Position numbers and translations under genes: made by a program. This document shows positions 24,030-36,763 of a stretch of DNA of 64,000 nucleotides, piece after piece. Each line of letters opens with the position of its first letter. Within the stretch, counting starts at the first letter, position 1. Under the pieces are notes generated by a model. The model saw only the letters and a list, made by a program, of their open reading frames with translations. It did no database searches and was not told the DNA's origin. The DNA is from Coptis chinensis (lineage: Eukaryota > Streptophyta > Magnoliopsida > Ranunculales > Ranunculaceae), in the NCBI GenBank assembly GCA_015680905.1, contig CM027378.1, positions 5,747,001 through 5,811,000 on the forward strand, given 5' to 3'.

Positions 24030-24583
24030 AAGATGTGTGCCAACTGTAGGAAATTCGGCCATATGTTAGAGAACTGCACATGAAAACAATATAGTAGAAC
24101 AGGGGCTGTAAGAGATAAAGAATAAGTAGTGGAAACAGCAGTGACACAACCAGAAAGTAGTTGTTTGAGGACTGATCACGGTGTGGAAGTGGGGGGCACA
24201 ACACTATCTGAGCATGTGGATGCACAGGCCCAAGATGAAAGTTCTATTAGCACAAGTGTAGAGAACCCTGAACCACCTCTGAGTGATGTTGCTCTAATTG
24301 CAGGTGAAAGCTCTACAGTGGTAATTGAGGAGGTTGTACCAGTCTTGGCAGTGGCAAGCTTTGAAAGGGGTTTTGTTGAAGAGAATGCTGATAATGACCA
24401 AACTGAACTCACAGAGGATATGGACAGTCTAAGGGTGGTTAATACATAGATTAATTCTAATGAGGGATTGGAAATGGTTGTATACAATGCAGAGCATGTT
24501 ACTGGTGATACTGATTTAAGCATAGCTCTTCTGAATGAAGGACATATTGATCTAGTGACAGACATGATTACAGAAAACAAATG
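24030..24583 (+). pseudogene. LINE ORF1-like zinc-knuckle fragment
   Basis: The plus strand reads KMCANCRKFGHMLENC, a perfect CX2CX4HX4C zinc knuckle of the type that ends the DUF4283-containing ORF1 proteins of plant L1-type LINEs. A Ser/Glu/Val-rich acidic tail of about 150 residues follows, interrupted by stops (TGA after the knuckle at about 24080; TAG at 24447). The N-terminal RNA-binding part is missing. It could instead be a host zinc-knuckle gene fragment. Confidence 0.5.
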
Positions 24584-24830
24584 ACTATTATATATACAAG
24601 TATACTAGCTCCAATGTAACACAAAAACTAGCAACATAATTAATGAAAACATTTTAATGATACTCTAAATCAACAGCCTCACTAAACACAGTAAACAACT
24701 AATTACAACTAATTAAACTTAACCACAACAAAGTTTAGCTACAAGATGAATAAATGGGCCTCTTCACATCTTCCCATAAATTGTTAAACTTTGTTTCCTT
24801 CCCTATATCATTTGGATTTTGATGACAGTG

Positions 24831-25301
24831 TTACTCATTATGAGAATTTGAATCATCGTCCAAGCTCATCTCATCTACATTTCGATCTTCATCTGAAGAA
24901 CTCTCATCCATGGACTCATCCAAACCATCAAGATGAACATATCCTAACTCTTCACTAACTAAATCAATGTCTCGAGAATAGCCATCTTCATATTGGCTAT
25001 AGGAGGAAGGCCCAACAGTCTCAACATTGATTGCATCTTTTTCAAATGATTCCCTATGAAAATACCATGTCGTATAGAATGGGTCTATTCCAATACGAAT
25101 TAAATGGTCAGCCACTATTTTCGGAACAACCCTTCCACTCACATTATGACACCTCACACATGGGCAAGAGCACCAAGTTCCTTTTCCTAATCTATCGGTC
25201 ATGAACTTTAAAAAGGATTCAAGTCCATCCAAGTATTCATCGCTATGCAATGGTGCTGACATCCAATCTTTGTGTGGTGGTAATAGAGCCATTCCTATCA
25301 C
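24831..25301 (-). pseudogene. CACTA transposase-associated (TNP-assoc) N-terminal domain
   Basis: The frame reads KDWMSAPLHSDEYLDGLESF, then WCSCPCVRCHN, then HLIRIGIDPFYTTWYFHRE. This is the transposase-associated domain (PF13963) that starts En/Spm (CACTA) TNP2-type proteins, with its CPC...C zinc-like core. An acidic Asp/Ser tail ends at a stop. The transposase core that should follow further left is missing. Position and orientation fit the first coding exon of the older CACTA element whose end lies at 31133. Confidence 0.75.
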
Positions 25302-26321
25302 ACATAAATGGCTTTGGTTTGTGAGATTTATTCCTGCGTGCCTATTGAGGACACAAAAGATGTGTTGTAGTGAGGATACAAAAGATGAAACAGACCAAAC
25401 ACTCTCAAATTAACAGATAAATAGACATAATAAATGCAATTATAAACAAATAATACCAAAGGACAACAACGATATCGACAATCATAATTGTTAGGTATTA
25501 AATACATAAAAGTGGGCATAAGCAGAAAGCTATAATCAAATCAAGTTTATGAATAGCAGCCTTCAAACTCAAAAAAACACTAACAAATGTCAAAACTGGG
25601 AGACAAACAAGAATACTTATATCTAAATGGAGAGCGCTAACAAAGGAAAGGCATAGTAAAGAATGGTTTCAAATACTGCGCTGAAAGAAACCAGCCTCCA
25701 TTTACCACAACAGTGCACGTTTTATTGGTGGAGTTCATCTCAGGGAAGCGAGACTGAGGTACTGCAATACCTTAAAACCTAGGAAAGGAGGGCTCGAGAA
25801 GAGGAAAGGGAAGAAAAAGAGGGGGGATATGGGACATACATATGGATAACTCCACTACTTGACTTTTGAAATGTAAAATCCTAATCAAAGACTGCTAATA
25901 TGTATAGAAAACTGTGCAGCCCCAACTTCCCCAGTAGATAGTCCCTCTGACTGTCGCTGCATAAGTAACTAAGTAAGCCTTGCCATATCTTCCACACGAC
26001 TAAGGATGCTAATTAACCCCCATTCCGCCCCATAGACATGCAAATACAAAAAGGGAACTGTTTTTGCGTGCATCAATACATAAATACATCAATACATCAA
26101 TGATAAATTTGTTCGTGAATTAGCTTAGCTGAGTCTTCTATTAGGTATACCAGGCCAGTCTACCAGATCGAAAGACTGACAATGGAAGTTCAGTCAAAGC
26201 AAACTTCTTGTTTGGCCTTAAAAAGGCTCAATTGAAACAGGACAAGTATTTAGTGGTCTAAAATCATACTGTACAATCATAGTTTCTAAGTTACGAAGCT
26301 TCCAGGTCTAGACCTCTAACA

Positions 26322-29300
26322 CAACACTACACCAGAATAGCCATTTTGTAACAGAGGCAATTTTCCGTTAGTAACAATTATTTCTGTTACTTTTTGCGTG
26401 ACAGATATGTCCGTTAGTTTTGGCTACAACCGTTAGCAAATATGCCGAATAATAATTGGATAAATTGGCCACAATTATCCTACCTTTGCTTACGAATGTA
26501 TCCGTCAGAAAAGTAGCAAAAGAAAAAGTAATTAAAAAAAAGAAAAACCCAACCGTATTAAAAGAAAAAAAAATAGTAGAAGTCGGGATTAGTTGGTTAG
26601 CATTTAACACTTAATAATAACACTCCCATTCTTCGTCCACACCTCCCATCTGACACTGTAAAACCCTAACCTCTTCTATTCTCTTCTCTGAAATCCTAAT
26701 ATCCTAACCTAATGGTGAGAAATTATGACATCTAACATTGTAATACGTACACAACAGTCTTAGTCGGAGATGAGCCAGGTCTAGAAGAAGAGCTTGAAAG
26801 TGGAAGACGAAGTAGGTAATCCCCCTTTTGGTCTGATTTCTTTGACCACAAATTCTAATCGTTTTTCTTTTTGGGTTTTAAATTTGGGAATTACTAGAGC
26901 ATAAAGGAGGTATCTTTGGAATTTGAGGTACGTTTTTTTCTTCTTCTTTTCCATCTGATGAATTTGTTTTATTTTTGTTTTCAAGAGGAACTATTGTCTT
27001 TGTTTCTTCAACAAAAAGATGAAACATTGCCAAGAATTCAAGAAGAACAATGTATAAGAAATAAATTTTTAATTTTTTAGTATAAGAAATAAGGATAAAG
27101 TAACTGTTTATCCTTATTTTTATGTTTTCTTGGGTGGTACAATTGTTTCTCTGCTAAGGTTGGTTCTAGACTGTACGAAAGGATTGATCAATCCAGAGTG
27201 ATGCATACATCTATAGAAATGAAGAAAAAAGCTTCCAAGATTTATAAGAAATAGATGATATAAGCGTTATGTTTGATATGCATATTGAACCAGGAATCTC
27301 ACATCCATTTATCTTAATGTATGGTCCTTGAACAATTCAAATTGAAGTACATGTTACATATAAAAAGGTAAAATCGTCTTTGTCTAGTCTGTGCATATTC
27401 CATGACAAAAAATTCCAAGCTATATATTTCATAAAGGTAGATCTAGGATATAGCTTGCTAATACTGTCCATCCCATACTTTGAATGGAGAAACCCAAGTG
27501 TGCTAAGTCATTTGGTTGAGAATTTCTAAACTTAATATTTTGGGTTTTTGTGAGATAGTCTATCATATTAAAGTTTATGCACTTCTATCAGATTCACAAG
27601 GTAGTTATTTTGGCTGCCAATTATTGAAGTTCCTATAATGTGGCTATGTGTTGAACTTGATCCCCACAAACCCATACCTCCCTCAAAGCAGATATGATTT
27701 GGAAATGTTGCTTCGGTGGTTTGTGTTGGCCCATAAGAGCTTTTTAAATTTCGCACTGAAATATTAAACCTACGCTTAGTGATTACTCGTAGAGACTTGA
27801 AATTTACATTTGAGACATTTTTTTGGGTACTTTATTTTCGACGTGCTGTTATCACTTTTACAAGCAATCAAGCTTTGGGTAGGAGTACAAATTGTTACAA
27901 TTGAGCAAAGATATATGTAGTCTAACAGTTGCACTCTTTTAAGCAAATTAAGTGGTTCCATGATTGTACAAGTTAACTTACTTTTGAATTGTGCCATCTG
28001 GATGTTGATGTTTAACTTTTGCACCATTTAAAATTGTTATATTGAATGAAGACTTAAACTTTCTATATTAGCTTTCCCATTGTCCTTCTGAGTGGCCTTC
28101 TTTTGCCTAAAAAATGCAAATTTGGGACAAAATGTAAAGGCATGTTGCGATGCAATCGATGTTTGACATGGCATGGATGGTTACACACAATGGCTGCCAT
28201 AAAATATGATACTAAATTTGTATGTAGAGGTATGTTAGCATGAATTCCTAAAAAAATGTGATCGATTTTTTTATATTTTTTTTACTTCGGGTCCCTTTTT
28301 GTCATGTTGATTTGTTTGTTTTTCTTGCAAGAAATACCATGTCTTCATGAGTCACCATTTTGTGGGCGTGTGTTGATTAATTCATAGTTTTTGTCTATTC
28401 CTCTTTGGGAAATGATTTATATTCTTATTAGGGAAATCCTATTATTTTTTGTTTATTCATAGGAAAATATATAGATTCAATGACACATTTGTAGTTTTAT
28501 ACTTTTAAGTAATCTAGGAAACTGAATGTATATTGAAAATATTCACTTAATAATTTCATCTCTTTGAACTTATTAGGTTGATTGCATATTTTTTCTTTGT
28601 TGAAGGTTAGAGCAGGAGTTGAGATGGTATTAGTCGACGCGGTTGCAAAGCGTTCGCGTGCCACAGTGGAGATTATTTGGTGGTTCAACAAATACAATAA
28701 CGAGTGACACTACGGTATAGTAGTCTTAAATATTTTTTCTTCACTTTGAAGATATTTAGGTCCTACGCTCCCCATATAACTAGAGATGAGATTTTCTTCT
28801 TGTCTAGTCCTTCGCTCCCCATATCTTGAAGCTAATTATTCTATTTGTAGTCTTAGGTGTGTCAATTCTAGTCGCTAAATTCTTGTGGTGCATAAGAAAC
28901 ATGTATTGGTTGTTCAACATATGAGCCAATAAGCCAATATATGGCTTTTAATAAAATACTATATCCTTGATGTTTTCAGGATATTATGGGTAGATTAACA
29001 TTGCATGTGTCTTAATCGATTTCGTATCTGTTGTAGGTACTCAATAAAAGTACGTCCATATTTGTCAAATGATAGAGATTTATATCATGTGTTCTGATAA
29101 GGTAAATTTCTTCCCTTCATTTTGGTGTCCACGATGTATTTGTATATTTCATATGTACTTCATAATATTTAGGTATTAGAATGTTGATCGCAATTTCACC
29201 TTCTTGGCATATTATATATATTTCATGTATGTCCGTAGTTCCCGCCCTCTATATGCACCGTTTCCATATTGGTTTTTCTTTTTCAAGCAGCTCGACTTAT

Positions 29301-30157
29301 CTTTATTGGTTTATTCATTTTTTTTGTAGTATAGCTAGACTTATTTTTACTTCATGCAGGTAATGTCATTTATACTATATTTCTTTCTCTTTCTTTTGAT
29401 ACAATTTGCAGGTGTTATGAGGCAAGCCTCACAGTGAAAACATGTAAGATAGAGAGATGAAGTTTTGGGTTCGACATATTAGGTTTAATTGTAGTTAATT
29501 AGATATGTATATGGTTGATTTGTCGGTATCAAATGGATCAATAACAATTTTTTGTTTAGTCAAGAGTTGGTATTTGTAATCAATGAGATACATTTGTTTT
29601 AAGATTTGAATGACGGAGTTGGTGCAATTTCTGTTTGGAATGACACAAGTGTTTTGAAGAATGAAGTTTTTTTTTTGAAGTGTTGTACTATTGCCAAGTT
29701 CACAATTGTTATGATGAAAGGAGTTCATTTTTTTTTTTTAATGTGGTGTATGCTAGTGCAAAGTTCAAAGTTCGGGTGGCAGGTTAGCAAGAAGCCCAAA
29801 ACAAACCGGGATAGTATATAATATATATATTTTTTGAAAATAATTTACATATTCTAACGGCTATATTCGTTACAAATCTATAAGAAATAAATGTTCAAAA
29901 TTGCTCATTGACGTTAGTAACGCTTATAACTGTGACAAAGACCAAGAAATTAACGAAATCTGCATACAAGATAAGCGTTACAAATAATTTCAGTAACAGA
30001 TATATCCGTTACTAAAATTAATTTTGGTAACGGATATATCCGTTACTAAATTTCATGCAAGTGACAGTAACGCCCCAGAGCTAACGGATATAAGCGTTAG
30101 TAAAAATATTAGTAACGGTTATGGCCGTTAGTAAACGCATTTTCTGGTGTAGTGCAA
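26322..30157. mobile_element. Non-autonomous CACTA element, complete, 3830 bp
   Basis: The element begins CACTACACCAGAA at 26325 and ends TTCTGGTGTAGTG at 30154. It is flanked by the 3-bp target duplication CAA on both sides. Both subterminal zones are packed with copies of a CCGTTAGTAAC/TAACGGATATA motif in either orientation, the usual binding-site arrangement of CACTA elements. The interior, about 26640-29450, has no transposase domain; it reads like non-coding or captured sequence with a 5'-UTR-like start (AAACCCTAACC). Confidence 0.9.
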
Positions 30158-30525
30158 GCTGCACCATTCAATAGAAAAGTGTACATGGAAAACTCTAAGG
30201 AAGAAAAGTCGGCATTTCCTCTCTAGTCCTTGATGAACTGTCCCCCAAAGTTTGTTGTCGTCACTTCCTCTCTTTTTTTTCGACACTAATTTAGCAACCC
30301 TTTCAAAACTTGTTCATCGATAACTAGAAGCATTTCATGATATTCTAGCAGCTTTCTAATAGCCTGCTGCTTTGGTCCATGGCTTCTTTGCTACATAATA
30401 TTTTCTACCTAGTAATATTTCTGCCTCTTGCGCTCTTAACATCAGCTCAATTACCTTATAAAAACATAACCTTGGGTTCTTCTCTATCTAGTCAATTCCA
30501 AACCATATCTATCAAGCTGGAATAA

Positions 30526-30526
<1 letters not shown>

Positions 30527-30581
<55 letters not shown>
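30527..30581. repeat. Poly(T) run of about 55 bases
   Basis: On the minus strand this is a long poly(A), as left at the 3' end of a retroposed copy lying to its right (about 30582-31050). That block has no recognised coding sequence. A length of 55 suggests a young or recently expanded tract. Confidence 0.85.
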
Positions 30582-30586
<5 letters not shown>

Positions 30587-31597
30587 TACAAAAGCATCAA
30601 TTATTCAAAAATACCTAAAATATTTACAAAAGCATCACTCATTCAAAAATATTTCTCAAATTAATGTTAAATTTCAGTTAAATAAGATAACTAAATCAAA
30701 ATTATTCAACAATCATTCAAATTAACAAAATCAACGAATTTAACAATTCGATTTTAGGAGAACAGAAAATATAATGAGAAAGCTAGGGTTTCTAATTAGA
30801 TTTGAGGAGAGTGAAAAATCACCTTATTGAGTAAAACACCTTTGACAACGAAAGAGAGAGTGGAATCGCCTTAATCTTTTTTCGTAAATCACCTTTGAGT
30901 AAATCACCTTTCTGAGAAATGAAAAAAAGAAATGAAATGAAAAAAGAAAAAAGAGTCGGTGGTTTTTATTTCGTTTTGGGCTGTTTATATTGGGCTTTTC
31001 TTTTTTAAGTATTTCAAACAAAAAAATAAACGAGACTTTTTGTAATATAAACAACGCTGGTTACGGGTCCAAAGATTCGGCGCTAATATTCACGTCTTTT
31101 AACCTGTCTTTTATTAACCAATCTGGTGTAGTGACAAGATCACAAAACAACACAACCCAATGGCTCAATCCAACAAAATTTTCTCAATAATGACAGTCTT
31201 GACAGACATTCATAAGTCATAAACGAGCAAATCGTGGTTCATTGTGCATGTATGTATGGTCTCACTTTATTATTTAAGATTATTCTCAATAGTCGTCAGC
31301 CTGGATTTATATTAGTAATTCACAAGAATGGTTATTCACCCATAAATCACTTAGTTATGTCTTTGGCTGGTAAAACAATACTCGCTAACAATTTTCACAC
31401 TGACATACACTAGATGTGTTCATGGAACAACTGTGTTATTACAATTCTCATAAAGCATGGTGTAACGATTTTTCTTTTTTCGCTAAAAGGTAATTGATTC
31501 AAAAAATTTAAAAGGTTACAAGAAAAAAAAATATGATGTGTGAGACCTGTATAGTATGGGTTTCATCATATGTGAACCCACCTATTACATCCAAAAT

Positions 31598-32238
31598 TTA
31601 GCTTATGAATCGGAAATAAGTAGTGAAATGGTTTTCCAAATTCCTCACAAATGGAGGCTTATTATCCCACCATTTACTTTCTCCATTTCGTAAAGCAGCA
31701 CCATGTCTCGCACAACTGTCCGCTCCTGAATTTGTTTCTCTCCATGTAGTTGATATATTGATCCATGTTGCTTTCTCTCTTTGTTGCTTCCATTTTGATC
31801 TCACTATCCAATGCACTTTATCCTTCTGGAATGCTTGAACCACTGAGGTTGAATCTGATTCCACCCATATATATCTCCAGTCTCGATCTAGTGCTCTCTG
31901 AATCCCTTCTATAATAGCAAAGGTTTATGCCATATAGTTTGTTAAGTTGTTATCCCAAGTCCTCCTGCTATATGCCCCATATGATCCCGGAGAATCACTC
32001 CCCAACCTGCCATGCCTGGATTTCCCCTGGAATTTCCATCAACATTTATTTTTATAGTGCCCGACGGTGGGAGAAGCCAGTAACATTCCAAAATTTTGGG
32101 AGCACTTCTAAGTTTGTGCTGGAGATTAAATATGCGAAGGGTTTTCACATCTGTCATCGAATTGTTCATAGAACCAGATGATTTATGATACGCTCTGATG
32201 ATGGCTCTTCTAGTCAGGAAACAAATGTTAGAGAACAA
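31598..32238 (-). pseudogene. LINE (L1-type) RNase H domain fragment
   Basis: The minus strand gives PPSGTIKINVDGNSRGNPGM, then AGWGVILRDHMGHIAGGLG, then after a frame change WVESDSTSVVQAFQKDK and WRETNSGADSCARHGAAL. This is the plant LINE-type RNase H (RVT_3), with the Asp of NVDG, the Asp of ESDS and the late Asp present. Only this C-terminal part of a LINE ORF2 remains. The left side ends in AT-rich sequence and the right side is overrun by TRIM-type repeats. Confidence 0.8.
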
Positions 32239-32244
32239 TGTTCA

Positions 32245-32855
32245 AACAATGTCGATATTGTTCTCACTTACGTCACCCAAAAATCTCAATATTAAGTAAG
32301 TGGGCCTGATACCACTTGTAACGGACCCACCACTCACCACATGTTGATATTGTCCCCACTTACGTCACCTAAAGGCCCAAGTCCAAAGCTTGCCATACAT
32401 GGGTATGGGGTTTTCACTTAATAAGCCTCGGAACAACCCTACTACCACATACTCAAACAATGTCGATACTTTCCCCACTTACGTCACCCAAAAGCCCAGG
32501 TCCAAAGCCTGCCCAACCATGAGTGTAGTGTTTTAACTCAAAAAGGCCTCGACATTAGTAACTGGTAGTCGATACAATATAATTAAGATCCTAGACGACT
32601 TCTTAACCGATGTGGGATTAAACCTAATCCAGGGTGTCACAATCCTACTATCTTATAAGAGAATTGTCTTCGGCTCTGATACCAATGTAACGACCTTACT
32701 AACACATACTCAAACAATGCCGATATTGTCCCCACTTATGTCACCCAAAGACCCAGGTCCAAAGCCTGCCCAACCATGGGTGTGGGATTTTAACTCAAAA
32801 GGTCTCGACATTAGTAAGTGGTAGTCAATCCAATATAACCAGGATCCTAGGCAAA
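32245..32855 (-). mobile_element. TRIM-type LTR element cluster (fossil)
   Basis: At least three copies of an LTR-like unit starting TGTAACG and ending GGTGTCACA. One full unit spans 32317-32641 and another starts at 32686; a partial one precedes 32317. Between units lie very short internal stretches with CTCTGATACCA, the primer-binding site for initiator tRNA-Met read on the minus strand. This is the plan of terminal-repeat retrotransposons in miniature, which code for nothing. More than two LTRs in a row suggests unequal recombination between copies. The right edge is truncated. Confidence 0.6.
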
Positions 32856-33050
32856 GTAGGAGCAATACCGTCTTAAATCGTTTTTTGCCGGTCGTATTAT
32901 GGTGGCAAAAGGACTTTTCTTTTCCTCCCAGATTAAGGACGAGACAAGGTGTCTTATAACTTTTTATAGACCGTCGTAGTTGGTTTCCCCTTCTTTCTCA
33001 CAAGCCAGCCCAATATTTTGTTCATGCACTAAACCCAAGACTAAAACAAA

Positions 33051-33242
33051 ATGGCAAGAGTGAAGTTTTTGTGGGACGGTGGGAGTGCTCTGATAGTTCT
33101 GGTAGTGAAGGCCTCAGTCAAAGTGCAAGAGCTTTACCTCTCTCTGTCTCAAGATCGACAAGAGCTAAAGCTTCATCTCTCTGAAGCTTTGGTAACCATC
33201 TCTGTCCCTTTCAACAAGTTTCAATTTTGTTTAATGTCGTAA
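33051..33242 (+). CDS. Short possible first exon in the CACTA element, unrecognised
   Basis: A 63-codon frame (MARVKFLWDGGSALIVL, then SLSQDRQELKLHLSEALV) with coding-like composition in its first 45 residues, followed by AT-rich intron-like sequence. No family is recognised. It could be a transposon first exon or a captured gene start. The stretch 33245-34640 holds nothing else I could identify. Confidence 0.2.
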   Translation: MARVKFLWDGGSALIVLVVKASVKVQELYLSLSQDRQELKLHLSEALVTISVPFNKFQFCLMS

Positions 33243-34642
33243 TTTTTTAACCCCAATTTCCGATGTCTTTTTTTATAATTTGCACAATTTCTTATGTTAA
33301 AAACATTGCCTAAGGTTTCTTCATTATTTAAAATGCAGAAACCAATCTTTTTGTTCTAATATTTACCCTTGTTGCCTATTATTTTATTTTCTAGCTGGAT
33401 TGAATTGTGTGTGGGTTTTGTAAGTATACTACCCAATTCTTAACACAAATGAACTCATTTTTTTCCCCTTAAAATACGAAATGGATGAAACAAGCTTATA
33501 AGTAGAATGCTTTTTCTGGTTGCATAGATTCCAAAGTTTGAAACTTTGTTGAAGCCTCATTAGTAAGTGGAATAGTTCAATGGTAATATGCGATAGGGTT
33601 GCATCTAGAGTTGGAAATACAAGTGATTTAAGAGCATCAATTTCCTTATTCTATCAATTTGAAGAACTAACTCCCTTGGTCTTAGATTTTGATGTGTATA
33701 GATTTGACTATATACTTGAGGAAGATTCTTGTGAAGTTGTTTAGAAACACATATGCAGTATATATATGTTGTGACTATGTGAGCTGAGACTCTTTTCTTA
33801 AACATTTTTATCAAATTTTTGCTCTTTAATTAATTATCATGTTTCATTCGTCTCGTCTCATTTCATAGGGTAATTAATTTCATCTCTATGTGACCACGAC
33901 AAAAGATAAGGGGACCTTTAATTTTAAACTTTGAGTATTACTTTTTAAATGAAATATGCTCATGTGGTTGATGTAAAATGATAATAGTACTTCGTAGGTC
34001 TTTGACGAAAGGGCTAAGAGTTGGAACTCCTAATCCTTGAATATGGTTTATGATGTAATATTGAATGTGAAGTACCTCCACTCCTAAGTTTATGGGGGGC
34101 AGGTGTGTTTGCTACTATAAAATGTTGAGTAAAAATGAAAATGTAGGCCAAGTACAAACTTTAATATATAAGTGTTGAACCATGGTGTACATATTACTAC
34201 ATGTTATTGCAATATTATGAAAATGCATACTTGCATTTTAAAGTGTAAGTCGATATCATTTTGTTATGTTCTTTAATGTTTGCAAAAATGAATACTTGTT
34301 ACATATGGGAAAGATGTACGAATGTTACTTGTTTGTTATTGTTATTTATTAGATGCTACTTACATTTCATTGCTTGCATTCCATTTCTTTTTTATTTATT
34401 TTTTCGGTTGGGGGGGATCAACTCTTGAAATGTTAAAGGTAGTTATCTGTTTTTCGTTAGAGTGTGATGCATGCCTCTGAATTTGAGCATGTTTATTTTC
34501 CAGCTTATACATATACTTTCTTTTATCAAATAAGGCAGATTTTTTCTTTAGAGTTCTTATTTCATCTTATTTGTTATTTATTAGTTTTCACCTTTTTTTT
34601 TGTAATAGAAGTAGTTGGTGGTATTCAAATACTTGTGAGCTA

Positions 34643-35945
34643 AATGACTTCTATTCCTCCAAGCAAGGCATGGATGAAAGAAATAAGTCCCTGTCCTAAG
34701 TATCTGGAAGGTGTCGAATCTTTTATAAAATTTGCCAAAGACCATTCAGGGAATGTAGATTGGTATCTTTATTTGTCCATGTATAAACTGTCGTAATATT
34801 GGTGGTGGAAAAACTTATAAGGTGGTCAAGGAACATTTAATTTGTGATGGTATAATGCTAGGTTACATGGACACGGCACTTATGAAAAAAAATGTGTGTC
34901 GACACCCTTGTCGACACAGATACGCGTGTCGACACACCTAAAAACGGCAAAATTCGGCAAATCTAGAAGAGAAGAAGAAAAAATTGAAAACAATAGAAAA
35001 AGAAATAAAGAAAGAAAGAAAGAAAAGAAGAAGAAGAAGATTAGAAGAAGAGTTAGTGGGTTACCTGTTTTAGCTTCGTCTTATTTATTCCTCTTGACTT
35101 TTGAGGTGGTGGCAGCCGAGTTCTTGTTGCAGATCTAGATCTAGGGTTTGTGTTTGAGGTGGATATTGGGTAATGACTAAAAGTCTAACTAAACATTGGA
35201 CCTGTATGCCTGTTCAAAACTTGGGCTTGTATACAAAACAATTTACTGGGCTTCTCTTACTTGGGCCGTATTTTATGTCTAACTAAACATTGCAAATAGG
35301 CTTAATTTTTATTAGGCTTCTCTTATATGGGCTGCGTTTTATGTTTAACTAAACATTGCAAATAGGCTTAATTTTTATTGGGCTTTTCTTACATGGGCCG
35401 TGTCCCCGTGTCGATCTCCAACAGCTCGCCGTATCCGACACCCCGTATCCGTGTCGGACACCGACACACGTGTCCGTGTCAATGTAACTTAGGTATAATT
35501 ACATCCTACACTACATGGTATTGTCATGGCAACCCATTAATGATGTTGAGCCTAACCAGGAGTGTTGTAGTGCATCTTCTAGTGGCAAGACTCATGAAGA
35601 GCAGCCACGAATGCTGGATTTGGTGAATGATGTTTTTAGGTGTGTTCTGCCCGAGAGCCTCGATGCGTGCATGAATGAATTGGATTCACATGGGGATACT
35701 CATGCTGAACGTGGAGAAGATAATAATTCTGAAAACAATTCACGTGAGGACATAAAAGCTAAAAAGTTACGGGATGATGCAACTCGATCAACCTTTGTAT
35801 CCCTCATGTGGAGTCGAGGAAACAAAATTGTCTGTTATAGTTGAGCTGGTAGGCTTGAAGTCTACGCATAATTAGTCTATAACAGTTTTGATGAGTTACT
35901 TAAGACACTCAAAAGAGTTCTCCCCAGTGGTAAGTTCCAACTGGT
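34643..35945 (+). pseudogene. CACTA TNP2-type transposase remnant, split by a hAT insertion
   Basis: The N-terminal transposase-associated domain reads KAWMKEISPCPKYLEGVESF and, after a frame change, CPCINCRNIGGGKTYKVVKEH, ending at GIMLGY. The 635-bp hAT element follows, after which the same domain resumes with YTTWYCHGNP. An acidic linker (PRMLDLVNDVFR, NELDSHGDTHAE) leads to the start of the Transposase_21 core, seen as PLYPSC-VEETKLS and SFDELLKTLKRVLPSG-like pieces in changing frames. The catalytic core beyond is missing; the Copia element begins shortly after. Confidence 0.7.
34850..35500. mobile_element. hAT-type non-autonomous element, 635 bp, inside the CACTA transposase
   Basis: The element spans 34858-35492. 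Its ends are CTAGGTTACATGGACACGG and, on the other strand, CTAAGTTACATTGACACGG. The flanks are GTATAATG (34850-34857) and GTATAATT (35493-35500), an 8-bp target duplication with one difference. Both subterminal regions are rich in the palindrome GTGTCGACAC and related GTGTCGG words. The middle has a roughly 70-bp tandem repeat around TAACTAAACATTGCAAATAGG. No transposase is encoded. Confidence 0.8.
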
Positions 35946-36016
35946 GTCCTGCTTTCTGTGTCCTATATAATAAAATGGCAAAGCAGTATATTTTCTCCTT
36001 GTGACAAGGATCTTAC

Positions 36017-36655
36017 TGTTGGGAGATTTCACTAGAAGGTCACACCTCAATCTAGCTACTTTCTATCCCAAATGATTTCAACTTGGAGATCACACCAAGG
36101 AAATCACCCACCCAAGACTTTGGTAGTTATCACAACAACCTCAACCAAGCAAAACCACTACTGTATCATCACAATTCATAGCAACAATAATAATGGAAGT
36201 AAATATGCAAAGAGACACAAAGATTTAGGTGGTTCGGTAAATGTTACCTACATCCACACACAAGAGCCGAGTTTCCTTTATAACAAAGATTGGAGAGTTT
36301 ACAAGAGATCAAGAATCAATAAGAAGAGGCCTCACTCAAACCCTAGCTCAATAGAGCTCCCACAATCCCCTAGAAATGAATCTCTCAAAGTTCTACCTCA
36401 AAACCCTAATCTATTTCCTTTATATAGGTGTACATAGACAAAGGGGAAGTAAAATAGGCTTGGGCGCAATCACGAGCACGAAGCGAAGGCTTCTATGGGT
36501 GGCCTTGGCCCTCTTTTATTTGATCATGGCGCTGGCCAGTAGGTAATGAAGGCCAGCAGCCAGAGTGTAGGAGCGATCGCCCTCTTCATCAGGTTCAGAG
36601 TCGAGGGTGGCATCACGGACCGGAGCAAAGCTTCGGCGGTTCCAATGCCCCAACA
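36017..36655 (-). repeat. Copia 3' LTR
   Basis: Begins TGTTGGGAGATTTC and ends CCCAACA on the plus strand. It is nearly identical to the other LTR over the first 420 bp or so and clearly more different over the GC-rich last 200 bp. Confidence 0.95.
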
Positions 36656-36763
36656 ATCTCCCACTGGGAACCCGAGATTCTTCATGCACATCACATCTCA
36701 ATTGTAACAACTCAATCCAAATCCAATATACTAAAGAAACACTCGGCTCGTCCATCATGGTCT

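Larger units (their letters stand above)
24831..31133 (-). mobile_element. Older CACTA element, truncated, with a nested CACTA insertion
   Basis: An end reading CTGGTGTAGTG stops at 31133; read on the minus strand it begins CACTACACCAGATTGG, a proper CACTA terminus. Subtracting the nested 3.8-kb element, the minus-strand transposase N-terminus starts about 2 kb inside, a normal distance. No matching left terminus was found, so the far end is lost. The pairing of this end with the transposase fragment is inferred. Confidence 0.45.

Noticed and set aside
24129-24449. Considered as an intact acidic host protein
   Set aside because: A perfect zinc knuckle in the same direction just upstream, with interruptions on both sides, fits a LINE ORF1 remnant better.
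30527-30581. Poly(T) run considered as a gene terminator
   Set aside because: T-runs of this length are retroposon tails or slippage tracts in plant nuclear DNA; no RNA polymerase III gene precedes it.
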